Positions 16,601-24,414 are shown, counted from the stretch's first letter. The stretch is 34,908 bases of DNA from Planctomycetota bacterium (GCA_027622275.1 JAQBZB010000064.1:1-34908), one strand, 5' to 3'. A program made the numbers and translations. The notes: generated from the letters alone by a model not told the origin.

Positions 16601-17665
16601 TCACGGCCCGTGGTCGGCTTCGGACAGAACTGCTTTGGCGCTCTGTAGAACTTTCAATTCCTCCGCGTCCAACTGGTCGAGCAATCGTTTCAGGCGGAGA
16701 TCAAACGACCGCCGAGGTTGACCGTCCGACGTTGTCTTCGTCGAGCCGTTATGGAAACACCAGCCCGCCGCACCGCCTTGCAACGCTCCTCGCAGATCGA
16801 TGAGAAAGTCACTGGCCGCCGGTTCCCAATTGGCATAGCCGCGTCGGAATGGTTCCTGATGATGGACGGGGGCGGTGAGTTTCATCTCTGATAGTATCTT
16901 GAGCACTTCGCACGTGCGGGCTTCGGTCTGGCGAGGCGAATCTGCATGGCGCGGTCGATGAACAGCGAGAAAGTCGCTGTTGGCGGATTGAAGCGAGTCG
17001 CGGATGTCGGTCTTCGTCAAGTCGTGTCCGCCGAACGACGCCGTGACCAGCAGCGTCGAATCGAGGTCTCGCGCGAGCTGTCGCAGTTGCTTCAACTCGT
17101 CCACCGGAACAAAACGATCGTCGCCGACGTCGCGTTCGTTGGCGAGGTCCAGATACCAGTTGCGGTGCGGCTTCAGCGCCTCGATGATCGTCCGCACCGC
17201 CTGTTGATGCGACTGGAGATCCGGCAGATGGAAGCTGCCCGCGGACTTGTTCGACGGTCGACTGCGGGCCAGCGTAACATCCACGACCATGTTGCGCCGG
17301 TCGCATTCGGCAACCAGCGATTGAAGCCGCTGGAGATAGACTTCGCGCCCTTTCCCATCCGCGTCAAGGGCGGACACATTTTCGCCGAAGGAATCCCACG
17401 TGGCCCAGACTCGCAGCCAGTTGAATCCGAACTGTTGCAGTTCGTCGAGGTCGCGGCGAACCGATTCTTCCGAGGCCCCAAGCCCGGCGTAATAACTGAT
17501 ACCCGTCAGAAACGTCGGCTGTCCGTCGAGCGTGAAACGATCCTTCGCGATCCCCAGCACGGTGCCGCCGTCCGGCCCATCGTCCGCGCGAGCGAACTCG
17601 CCTTGCGCGGCCGCGAAGAGCAGCGCCACGAGAATGATCCGCAACCAGGGCAAAGCGATTCTCAT
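16601..17665 (-). CDS. secreted glycoside-hydrolase-like TIM-barrel protein (clan GH-A, GH5-like)
   Basis: The product is 354 residues. ATG 17665 overlaps the stop of the upstream gene in ATGA, and a signal peptide (LPWLRIILVALLFAAAQG) follows directly, so the longer open frame is rejected. The mature part begins with DRFTLDGQPTFLTGISYYAG, the usual entry strand of GH5-type cellulase-like proteins, then NWLRVWATWDSF. WYLDLANERD carries the Asn-Glu acid/base pair of clan GH-A. A candidate nucleophile Glu is in VHHQEPFRRG but is not in a standard context. It is likely periplasmic. Coupling to the squalene-cyclase-fold gene suggests a joint function, which is unknown. Confidence 0.75.
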   Translation of the reverse strand: MRIALPWLRIILVALLFAAAQGEFARADDGPDGGTVLGIAKDRFTLDGQPTFLTGISYYAGLGASEESVRRDLDELQQFGFNWLRVWATWDSFGENVSALDADGKGREVYLQRLQSLVAECDRRNMVVDVTLARSRPSNKSAGSFHLPDLQSHQQAVRTIIEALKPHRNWYLDLANERDVGDDRFVPVDELKQLRQLARDLDSTLLVTASFGGHDLTKTDIRDSLQSANSDFLAVHRPRHADSPRQTEARTCEVLKILSEMKLTAPVHHQEPFRRGYANWEPAASDFLIDLRGALQGGAAGWCFHNGSTKTTSDGQPRRSFDLRLKRLLDQLDAEELKVLQSAKAVLSEADHGP

Positions 17666-18759
17666 GGCGTACCCGCCTGCTGACTTTCGGCGGGGATGCT
17701 GCGCATTAGCCCGAGCGTTGCCCAGGCGCTGCCGAAGTAAGTAATGGGAACGGGGTTTTTGTACGGCGTGGCTCCCGGATGGGCGCGGGACTTCATCGGC
17801 CACGAGCCATCCTCGTTTTGGCTGGCGACGAGCAACGCAACGGCACGCCGGATTTCTTCCCGCTCAGCTTTCACACCCGCCAGACTGAGCACATACAGCG
17901 ATTGTCCCGTGGCGTAAGCGTCGCTGGGCAAATCGTTCAGTTGCCCCCAGCCGCCATCCGCATTCCGCCGTTTCAGCAACTGCGCGACTTCCGACTCGAC
18001 CATCTCCGCGGATTCACCCGCACGCACCTTCATCAGCAACCGCAACGCCGCGGCTTGCGTAGTGTCGACCGGCTCAGTCATCGCCAGCCACGCTGCCGCT
18101 TTTGCACGGCTGTCGCGGATGGCGGGATCTTCGGGTGGATTGGCGGAGACGTTTGGATTCGGTGGGGTCTGTCGGCCGAGCGCCATGATAGCCAAACGTG
18201 TTGCCACTTCGTCGGACTCAAAGAACGGAGGCGGTCTGTTGATCGGAGGTGCCGACGACCAGGCCCACGATCCGTCGGACTCCTGATGTCGCAAGAGATG
18301 TTGTTCGATCCTGCGCAGTTCGTCGGCCGAGACCGCGGTCTGATTCTCGACGCACTGAGCCATCAGCGCGAGGTAGATGGCCGGCGTACTCACCATGCTC
18401 CATCCCGGCCGCGTGTCGCGCGGCAGGTCGATCCGTTCCATAAATCGTTGTTTAGCCCAGTCGACGGTTTCTTTCATCACATCTGCGTCGATGGAATACC
18501 CGCGGCTCTTCGCCTCGCTGTACGCCCACAGCGTCATGGTCCCATGATGGCAAGTGGAGCACTCATGCTCGTCCCGCCACTTCACCACATCCTTTTCCAG
18601 AAATGCCAAGCCACGCTCGGCGGCAGTCCGCGCAGGCTGCACGACCAGCTCCTTCGCGGGCCGCGTCGGGTTTTCGTCGTCGTCGCCACAGACTGCCATC
18701 ACCGAACTAAACACGCAGGCCATCGCCAGCATGAACGACAAGCAACAGTTCGCCCGCAT
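17662..18759 (-). CDS. exported prenyltransferase/squalene-oxidase-repeat protein with CSTCHH motif
   Basis: The product is 365 residues, with an N-terminal signal peptide (LSFMLAMACVFSSVMA). Repeats of the alpha/alpha-toroid type are clear: QESDGSWAW, NADGGWGQL and NEDGSWPM, each preceded by hydrophobic helices. The DxDD catalytic motif of squalene-hopene cyclase is absent, and an exported enzyme would not meet squalene in the usual way, so cyclase activity is unlikely. Residues near 67-72 read CSTCHH, formally a CxxCH heme-c attachment motif, in a single copy. The related GH-like gene starts within its stop codon. The role could be binding or redox sensing at the envelope, which is inference. 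Confidence 0.8.
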   Translation of the reverse strand: MRANCCLSFMLAMACVFSSVMAVCGDDDENPTRPAKELVVQPARTAAERGLAFLEKDVVKWRDEHECSTCHHGTMTLWAYSEAKSRGYSIDADVMKETVDWAKQRFMERIDLPRDTRPGWSMVSTPAIYLALMAQCVENQTAVSADELRRIEQHLLRHQESDGSWAWSSAPPINRPPPFFESDEVATRLAIMALGRQTPPNPNVSANPPEDPAIRDSRAKAAAWLAMTEPVDTTQAAALRLLMKVRAGESAEMVESEVAQLLKRRNADGGWGQLNDLPSDAYATGQSLYVLSLAGVKAEREEIRRAVALLVASQNEDGSWPMKSRAHPGATPYKNPVPITYFGSAWATLGLMRSIPAESQQAGTP

Positions 18760-18912
18760 TGGTACAGCTCTCCGATTGAAGGATGGGCGTTCGCGGATCG
18801 AAGCATCATCTTAGCGAGACCAATCGCTCGGCCGGACATTTAACAAGATCTTATCATGGAGACCGCTCCAGCACACTGCGTGACTGCTCCGAAAAAAAGA
18901 ACTGTTCTTGAC

Positions 18913-19370
18913 ATGACGCCCACTCGGGCATTAGCACGGACAGACTTCGATGAACGGTTGCAAAGCAAGTTGGACCCGCTGGACATCGTTCAGCAAACCA
19001 TGCTTCAAGCCCACTGTGCGCTGCGTGAATTCCGCGGCACAAACGCGACGTGCGGCGCGAGCGGTCCCTGGAGGCGGCGATCGAGCAGTCGTCGGCCAAG
19101 CTGGACGCTTGGTTGGCTGTCGACGATTCGTCGCCCAGTCAGAAGGCGTCGCGAATCGAAGAGGTCGTGCGACTGTGTCAGGCACTCGAACAATTGCCCG
19201 AGGCCCAGCGGATCGCGATCGAACGTCAATACTTCGACGGCCAGTCGCTGGAGCAGATTGGCGACCACTTGGGCCGCTCCGTTCCAGCCGTCGCCGGATT
19301 ATTGCGTCGCGGTCTTCAAAGCCTGAAGATAACGCTGGCGGAAGACGAGCGTGACGCGAAGTTGGATTGA
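18913..19370 (+). pseudogene. ECF sigma factor, broken by internal deletion and frameshift
   Basis: The first part reads KLDPLDIVQQTMLQAH and EFRG, which belongs to region 2 of planctomycete ECF factors. Near 19036-19041 the frame changes and resumes at KRDVRRERSLEAAIEQSS, then EQLPEAQRIAIERQYFDG and the region-4 helix-turn-helix QIGDHLGRSVPAVAGLLRRG. Between EFRG and KRDV intact relatives carry roughly 28 residues (the AWLRRIL... segment), so a single deletion of about 80-90 nt, not a multiple of three, explains both the gap and the frameshift. The N-terminus is also shorter than normal. The next kinase-type remnant shows that this was once a sigma/kinase module. It is not expected to be functional. 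Confidence 0.85.
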
Positions 19371-19375
19371 CAATA

Positions 19376-19467
19376 TGGAGTGCGGAGACTTGTCGCCGCT
19401 TTGGAATTTTCTCCGCCCGGTTTCGCAAAATGTAAAAACAAAAGCGGCGACAAGTCGCCGCACTCCA
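19376..19467. repeat. REPIN-like element, copy A
   Basis: TGGA...TCCA ends enclose two palindromes in inverted arrangement: GCGGAGACTTGTCGCCGC (19382-19399) and GCGGCGACAAGTCGCCGC (19444-19461). The 92-bp unit sits between the sigma pseudogene and the kinase remnant. Its left flank (TTGGATTGACAATA) is the same as that of copy B. Confidence 0.8.
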
Positions 19468-19492
19468 AAGTTTGTATCAAAAGGGTCATGAC

Positions 19493-20569
19493 ATGGCCGA
19501 CGAAGAAGATTCGACACGCAACGAACGTCTCGACGAGATCATCGCTGACTACTTACGTCGCGTTGCCGCTGGCGAAACGCCGGATCGGCAAGAATTGTTA
19601 GCCAGTCGCCCGGAGTTGGCGGACGACTTGCGGTCGTTCTTTGCCGAGCATGACAAGATGGAGGCACTCGCCGATGCAGCGCGGGGCGATGAAGTTCGCG
19701 ATCAAGCTCGCGACGCCCTAACTCAGAAGAACCGAGCCGACGATAACGCGAAGGAATCAAAAACCAACGCAGAACTTGCTGATCAAAAGGCCGCCGAAGC
19801 GATTGCAACGGCAGAGCGAGAGCGGTTGCAGAAAGATCGAGCCGATGAGAAGACGAAAGAAGCTCGCCGGCATCTCTACGCTGCCCAAATGAATCTCGCC
19901 CAAGCCGCGTGGGAGAACAACCACGTCGGCCGCCTCCGAGAGCTGCTGGGCAAAACTCAACCACAACCGGGAGAAAACGACCTGCGCGGCTTCGAATGGC
20001 ATTACTGGAACCGTTTGGCCCATTCCTACCAGTTGAGTCTCGAAGGGCACACCGGCGCGGTCACGAGCGTGACGTTTAGCCAGGACGGGAAACGACTGGC
20101 GTCGGCAAGCCACGATCGGACGGTGAAGGTGTGGGATGTCATGAGTGGTCAGGAGGCGCTTACGTTGAAGGGACACACCTGCGTGGCGTTCAGCCTGGAC
20201 GGGAGGCGGCTCGCGGCGGCTGATGGCGTTTATGGTAGGCCGGGAGAGCTGAAAGTGTGGGACGCCACGAGCGGTCAGGAGACGCTCACGTTGAAAGGGC
20301 ACAGCGGCGCGGTCATGAGAGTGGCATTTAGTCCAGATGGGACACGTCTAGCATCGGCAGGCGACGATGGAACTGTGAAGGTGTGGGACGCACGTCCGTG
20401 GACGCCGGAGTTGCGGGTGGAGCAGGAGGCGTTGAGTGTGGTCCGGTTCTACACGTCGTCGCCGATCGCGAGGGACGAACTGCTGGCTCGCATTCGGGCG
20501 GACGCCACGATCAGCGAAGCGGTGCGGGAGCGGGCGTTGGAGTTCGCGCGGGAATGGAGGTTGGATTGA
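19493..20569 (+). pseudogene. Ser/Thr kinase - WD40 protein remnant lacking its kinase domain
   Basis: The frame is open for 358 residues from ATG 19493. Residues 1-60 match the short N-terminal module of planctomycete kinases (IIADYLRRVAAGETPDRQEL, ELADDLRSFFAEHDKM). The expected kinase domain and membrane helix are absent: the sequence jumps directly to a charged coiled coil (about 68-130), RRHLYAAQMNLAQAAWENN, and then WD40 blades (LEGHTGAVTSVTFSQDGKRL and HSGAVMRVAFSPDGTRLASA). One blade is shortened. The C-terminus is the tail RDELLARIRADATISEAVRE, which is duplicated downstream. The in-frame deletion keeps the frame, so a kinase-less scaffold could still be made, but a broken sigma gene lies just upstream. 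Calling it a pseudogene is inference. Confidence 0.75.
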
Positions 20570-20574
20570 CAATA

Positions 20575-20703
20575 TGGAGTGCGGCGACTCGTCGCCGCTT
20601 TGGAATTTTCCCCTTGGCACGTCTCGGCAACGCTGGTGGCCCAGGGGGTGAGGAAACCTCGCGCACCAAAAATACTAAAGCTGTGACGAGTCACAGCAGT
20701 CCA
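20575..20703. repeat. REPIN-like element, copy B
   Basis: The 129-bp unit carries palindromes GCGGCGACTCGTCGCCGC (20581-20598) and GCTGTGACGAGTCACAGC (20680-20697). The two ends are imperfect inverted repeats over about 35 bp. It starts 5 bp after the stop of the WD40 remnant, and a copy of GAGTTCGCGCGGGAATGGA flanks it on both sides. Confidence 0.85.
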
Positions 20704-20804
20704 AAGTAGATTGGAGTTCGCGCGGGAATGGAAGTTGTAGGCCGTACCGATCTGGAGCGGCCGAGGAGTGGTGCGGAAGGTCGAAACAAATTAGGCTTGG
20801 AATT

Positions 20805-21344
20805 ATGATCGTGAGTGATACGGGTCCACTGATTTCCGCCTTTCAATCGCGGAGTTTTCCGTTGCTCCATGCGTTGATCGGCCACGTGGTTGTTCCGCAC
20901 GCCGTGGCGGATGAAATTACTCAACATGGTTGGTCGGACGAATTGGCAGCCGCCGGTGAGAGGATTCGCGTCGTCGAATTGGAAACTGGCGAACATGCCA
21001 AAGCGCAGGAAGTCGCGGACGCGATTGGAACCAGTGATCCACTTCCGCATCGTGGTGAGGCCGAGGCCATCGTGTTGGCGTGTCGCAGCAGTGAGTTTCG
21101 TAACAGTGAGTTTTGCGAGTTGATATTGATCGACGAGTTGGCGGCTCGGAACTACGCCACGAAAATGGGCCTGCGAGTCGTCGGGTTCCCTGGTATCCTA
21201 TTGATGGCCACGCGAACCAAGGTTCTCAGTCCAGAAGACCTGAAGTCGCGATTGGAAAGTTGCCGCGACCAAGGAACTTATTACAGCCAGCCCTTGATTG
21301 AAGACGTTTATCAGATGGCCCACACGGTTTGGAGATCGCCATGA
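20805..21344 (+). CDS. PIN-domain ribonuclease, DUF3368 type (VapC-like toxin)
   Basis: The product is 179 residues. The N-terminus IVSDTGPLISAF holds the first catalytic Asp of PIN nucleases in the DTGPL context typical of DUF3368. GEAEAIVLA supplies the Glu, and LILIDELAARNYA the second Asp with the following helix. FPGILLMA is the usual C-terminal strand of this group. These enzymes cut RNA and usually act as toxins with a small antitoxin encoded upstream. Here no antitoxin is upstream; a 74-residue gene overlaps the 3' end by ATGA. The gene lies in an isolated spot between REPIN copies B and C, consistent with accessory DNA. It appears intact. Confidence 0.8.
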   Translation: MIVSDTGPLISAFQSRSFPLLHALIGHVVVPHAVADEITQHGWSDELAAAGERIRVVELETGEHAKAQEVADAIGTSDPLPHRGEAEAIVLACRSSEFRNSEFCELILIDELAARNYATKMGLRVVGFPGILLMATRTKVLSPEDLKSRLESCRDQGTYYSQPLIEDVYQMAHTVWRSP

Positions 21345-21565
21345 CCAATCAAACTCCGCACGAACCCAACGCGCCTGTGATGAGTGCCGCGGACGTCTGG
21401 GAAGATTCGGAAACACTGTCCCAAGTCTTGCGGGACCGGTTCCGAACAGAAATGACGGATCGTGGTGAAATCCCGTTTCCAGCCTTTCTGGCCGCATTGG
21501 ACACATTCACTCGCGACGAATTGTCGCTTGTCCGTGAACGAATCACAGAGAAGCTGGCGACGTGA
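21341..21565 (+). CDS. small acidic protein coupled to the PIN toxin; candidate antitoxin
   Basis: The product is 74 residues. ATG 21341 overlaps the PIN gene stop (ATGA), so it is translated by coupling. The sequence is acidic and helical (SAADVWEDSETLSQVLRDRF, FTRDELSLVRERITEKL). I do not recognise a family. Stoichiometric coupling to a PIN nuclease makes an antitoxin role plausible, although the gene order is reversed from the usual antitoxin-first arrangement. Confidence 0.6.
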   Translation: MTNQTPHEPNAPVMSAADVWEDSETLSQVLRDRFRTEMTDRGEIPFPAFLAALDTFTRDELSLVRERITEKLAT

Positions 21566-21628
21566 CGCGCTCCGCTCCGCGCTCGTCCGCATTCATGCCG
21601 GTCCAGGTTTTGGGACTCCCAAACCTGG

Positions 21629-21796
21629 ACGCCGGAACTGCGGGTGGAGCAGGAGGCGTTGAATGTGGTCCGGTTCTACACTTCGTCGCCGCTCGCGCGG
21701 GACGAACTGCTGGCTCGCATTCGGGCGGACGCCACGATCAGCGAAGCGGTGCGGGAACGGGCGTTGGAGTTCGCGCGGGAATGGAAATTGGATTGA
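21629..21796 (+). pseudogene. duplicated 3' fragment of the kinase-WD40 gene
   Basis: ACGCCGGAACTGCGGGTGG at 21629 onwards repeats the end of the WD40 remnant (from 20402) with a period of 1227 bp and only scattered substitutions, through the stop codon and into the following REPIN. The encoded tail (NVVRFYTSSPLARDELLARI and onward to REWKLD) lacks a start and any WD40 blade. It is dead sequence left by duplication, with the PIN gene pair between the two copies. Confidence 0.85.
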
Positions 21797-21801
21797 GAAT
21801 A

Positions 21802-21934
21802 TGGAGTGCGGAGACTTGTCGCCGCTTTGGAATTCTCCCCTTGGTGCGTCTCAGCAAAGCTGAAGGCCGAAGTGGTGATGAGTCCTCGCGCACCAAAAAA
21901 CAATACTAAAGCTGTGACGAGTCACAGCAGTCCA
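21802..21934. repeat. REPIN-like element, copy C
   Basis: The 133-bp unit carries palindromes GCGGAGACTTGTCGCCGC (21808-21825, one mismatch) and GCTGTGACGAGTCACAGC (21911-21928). It is followed immediately by GGAGTTCGCGCGGGAATGGA, the same flank as copy B. It lies 5 bp after the stop codon of the duplicated tail. Confidence 0.85.
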
Positions 21935-22019
21935 AAGTGGAGTTCGCGCGGGAATGGATGTTGGATTAAACGCAAAGTCGCCAAGGCGCAAAGATGCAAA
22001 GGGAAGGAGGAAGTGACTT

Positions 22020-22072
22020 GTAGCCGCGTTCGCCAGAACGTGGGTGCCCCACACTCTGGCGAGCGTGGCTTC
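22020..22072. repeat. imperfect 25-bp inverted repeat
   Basis: The left arm (22020-22044) and right arm (22048-22072) match at about 20 of 25 positions around a 3-nt loop; both contain the TCGCCAGA/TCTGGCGA core. No coding potential. It lies in a gene-free stretch (21566-22251) that otherwise holds the duplicated tail, REPIN copy C and the next inverted repeat. Confidence 0.6.
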
Positions 22073-22096
22073 GGAGCAGGGCTTTTGATTGTTTGA

Positions 22097-22168
22097 AGTA
22101 GCATGGCCTCGTAGGCCGTGTCGGGTTGGGAACACCGGAGAGCACACGGCCTGCGAGGCCATGCTACT
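22097..22168. repeat. 25-bp inverted repeat, near perfect, small MITE-like hairpin
   Basis: The left arm, starting AGTAGCATGGCCTCG, and the right arm, ending CGAGGCCATGCTACT, are 25 bp each with one mismatch, separated by 22 nt. Similar sequences occur as dispersed intergenic repeats in planctomycete genomes as far as I recall. It sits 83 bp upstream of the DUF433 gene and could fold in its leader or in DNA. Confidence 0.8.
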
Positions 22169-22251
22169 CATTTGCGTGGCACACGAGACTTGTCTGGTCC
22201 GTTCGCATAGAATGCGAGGCGTGCCGGAAAATCGCTGGAGAGGAACCAATC

Positions 22252-22488
22252 ATGAATGATAAAACGGAACTGCTGAAACGAATCACGATCGAAGACGGGA
22301 AGTGTGGCGGGCGGCCCTGTGTTCGGGGCCAGCGCATGCGGGTTGTCGACGTGTTGAAGTTGCTTAGCGCCGGGGCTGCCTATGAGGAAATCCTCGAAGA
22401 TTATCCCTCCCTGGTGCGTGAAGACATTCTGGCTTGCATCGAGTACGCCGCGCGCCAGACCGATCATGCGGTGCTGCACTCCGAATGA
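22252..22488 (+). CDS. DUF433 antitoxin
   Basis: The product is 78 residues. ATG 22252 has GAGAGGA 7 nt upstream. The motif GKCGGRPCVRGQRMRVVDVL is the DUF433 signature, a winged-helix DNA-binding antitoxin fold. EEILEDYPSLVREDILACIEYAA completes the domain. The stop overlaps the start of a DUF5615 PIN-like toxin gene (ATGA), the standard order for this type II toxin-antitoxin pair. It would bind its own promoter and neutralise the nuclease. It is intact, whereas its partner is frameshifted. Confidence 0.9.
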   Translation: MNDKTELLKRITIEDGKCGGRPCVRGQRMRVVDVLKLLSAGAAYEEILEDYPSLVREDILACIEYAARQTDHAVLHSE

Positions 22489-22817
22489 AATACCTCATCG
22501 ACAATCAGCTTCCTCCGGCGCTGGCACGACACCTGGAGCAGCGAGGATTGGAATGCCACCACGTCGCCCAGATAGGGCTGGCCGAAGCGTCGGATCGCGC
22601 GACATCTGGCGTTACGCCGTCGCGAACGACTACGCCATCGTCAGCAAAGACGAGGATTTCCTGCACTTGGCCAATACCGATCCGTCTGGGCCGCTACTCA
22701 TCTGGGTGCGCATGGGCAACTGTCGGAAAATTGGCCCTGCTGGCTGCCTTCGACCGCGTCCTGCCCGCCCTGATCCAGGCACTGCAAGAGGGTCAAAAAG
22801 TGCTGGAGGTGCGATGA
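22485..22817 (+). pseudogene. DUF5615 PIN-like toxin, two frameshifts
   Basis: The gene starts MKYLIDNQLPPALARHLEQR, a DUF5615 N-terminus with the first catalytic Asp. At CGCGCG (22596-22601) two extra bases shift the frame. The next segment (DIWRYAVANDYAIVSKDEDF, then WVRMGNCRK) continues in another frame and contains the KDEDF catalytic motif. At AAAA (22727-22730) one extra base restores the first frame for LALLAAFDRVLPALIQALQE to the stop at 22817. The three extra bases cancel, so full-family homology spans the whole length. Both indels lie in simple repeats. Either the toxin is inactivated, as expected if the antitoxin weakened, or the sequence contains errors. Confidence 0.8.
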
Positions 22818-22873
22818 GCGAACCTGTGCGGGAGCGGGTGTTGGAGTTCGCGCGGGAATGGAAGTTGGAGTGA
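22814..22873 (+). pseudogene. short third copy of the kinase-WD40 C-terminal tail
   Basis: A 19-codon frame (PVRERVLEFAREWKLE) overlaps the toxin stop and matches the end of the WD40 remnant at 20521-20569. It is followed after 5 bp by REPIN copy D, as in copies B and C. It is debris rather than a gene. Confidence 0.75.
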
Positions 22874-22878
22874 GAATA

Positions 22879-23010
22879 TGGAGTGCGGCGACTCGTCGCC
22901 GCTTTGGAATTTTCCCCTTGGCACGTCTCGGCAAAGCTGAAGGACCGGGAGTGGTGAGGAGGCCCCTCGCACCACAAAATACTAAAGCTGTGACGAGTCA
23001 CAGCAGTCCA
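22879..23010. repeat. REPIN-like element, copy D
   Basis: The 132-bp unit carries palindromes GCGGCGACTCGTCGCCGC (22885-22902) and GCTGTGACGAGTCACAGC (22987-23004). Ten bases further on is an extra half-element, GGCGAC-GACGA-GTCGCC (23020-23036), which ends just before the FHA-kinase gene. Confidence 0.85.
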
Positions 23011-23053
23011 AAGTAGAATGGCGACGACGAGTCGCCGCCCCATGAGCTGATTC

Positions 23054-24297
23054 ATGCAACGCCAACTGATTGTGATCGCTGGACCGGAAGCGGGCCGGAC
23101 GTTTACGTTGGTGGATGGGCAGACACTGGTCGTCGGGCGCGGCGAGAAGAGTGATACGCGGATCAACGACCCGCGCATCTCGCGCATCCACTGCATATCC
23201 AAGCGGACGGCGGACGGACGCTGCTGACCGACAGCAGTTCGAGCGGCACCGCGGTGAATGGGCTGCCGATCAAGACGTGTGAATTGAAACCGGGCGATGC
23301 GATCCAGTTCGGCGATACGCAGATCCGCTTTCAATTGGAGAGCGGCATGGAGCAGAGCACGCTGAACGACAAGATGTTTGGCCGCCCCAAGCCCGAACCG
23401 GCGGTGACGCCGCTGAAGGATCTGGTCGGCCAGTCGCTGGCCCATTACCGGCTCGACAAAATCATCGCCAGCGGGCATTCCGGAATGGTCTACAAGGCTC
23501 ACGACACGCAAAAGAACCGCGTCGCCGCCGTGAAAGTCCTGTCCCTCGATCTGGCTCGCAACGAAGACGAGAAGCAGCGATTCGTGCGGGCGGTCAAGAC
23601 GATGATCGACGTGCGTGACCCGAACATCGTCGAGTTGTACAACGCGGGCAAGACCGGCCCTTATTGCTGGACCGCCATGCAGTACATCGACGGCGAGAAC
23701 CTCGCCCAGGTGATCGATCGCATCGGGATCGAGGGCATGCTCGATTGGCGCGAAGCCTGGCGAGTGGCCGTACATATCGGCCGCGCATTGACGGCCGCCT
23801 ATCAACGCAAGATCATTCATCGCAACTTGACGCCGACCAATATCCTTCGCCGGCATGTCGACAAGGCCTGTCTGCTAGGCGATTTGATTCTCGCCAAGGC
23901 CCAGGAGGGGACGCTGGCTCAGCAGATTACTCAGCCGGGGCAGTTGATCGGCGACGTGCCTTACATGTCGCCCGAACGGACGCGCGACAAGGCCGGCGTC
24001 GATCATCGCAGCGACATCTATGGTCTGGGAGCCACCTGCTACGCACTGCTCACGGGCAGACCGCCGTTCGTCAGCGATTCGCTGCCGGAATTGGTCCGCA
24101 AGGTGCGCGATGAAACTCCTCGCAAGCCGCGCGAATTCCAGCTGTCGGTGAACGACTTGTTTCAGGATTGCGTGCTGAAGATGATCGCCAAACGGCCCGA
24201 CGAGCGACACCAGACGCCGATGGCTTTGCTGCGAGACCTCGAGCGAGTCGGCAAATACGCTAACTTGGAAGCCGACTGGTCGGAGTGGTCAGGTTAA
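23054..24297 (+). pseudogene. FHA-domain pseudokinase gene with a one-base deletion
   Basis: ATG 23054 opens an FHA domain (LVVGRGEKSDTRINDPRISR, then IHC), which reaches a stop at 23225. Deletion of one base near 23194 explains this: one frame over, the domain continues as IQADGGRTLLTDSSSSGTAV and then runs on to a kinase domain. That domain has Lys at 23533 in AAVKVL, but the catalytic loop reads HRNLTPTN (Asn at 23824 for Asp) and DFG reads DLI. It is therefore a pseudokinase by sequence even when intact. GDVPYMSPERT and DIYGLGATCYALL are normal. The FHA domain would bind phosphothreonine. A second-frame start at an internal codon cannot be excluded. Confidence 0.75.
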
Positions 24298-24334
24298 ACG
24301 TCGGAGATGGTTCGATCGTCGTCTGACGTTTTTT
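24296..24334 (+). terminator. possible terminator after the FHA-pseudokinase gene
   Basis: AAACGTC (24296-24302) pairs with GACGTTT (24325-24331) around a 22-nt loop, and six T's (24329-24334) follow. The stem is only 7 bp and partly overlaps the stop codon, so this is moderate evidence. Confidence 0.4.
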
Positions 24335-24414
24335 GAGCTGCCTAACCCGCATCGGTACCGACGACCCCTTTAAGGGAAGAAGGACTTCATAAAACTCATA
24401 AAATGTTGATTAGG

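Noticed and set aside
17779-18843. 354-residue plus-strand frame
   Set aside because: Antisense to the squalene-oxidase-repeat gene.
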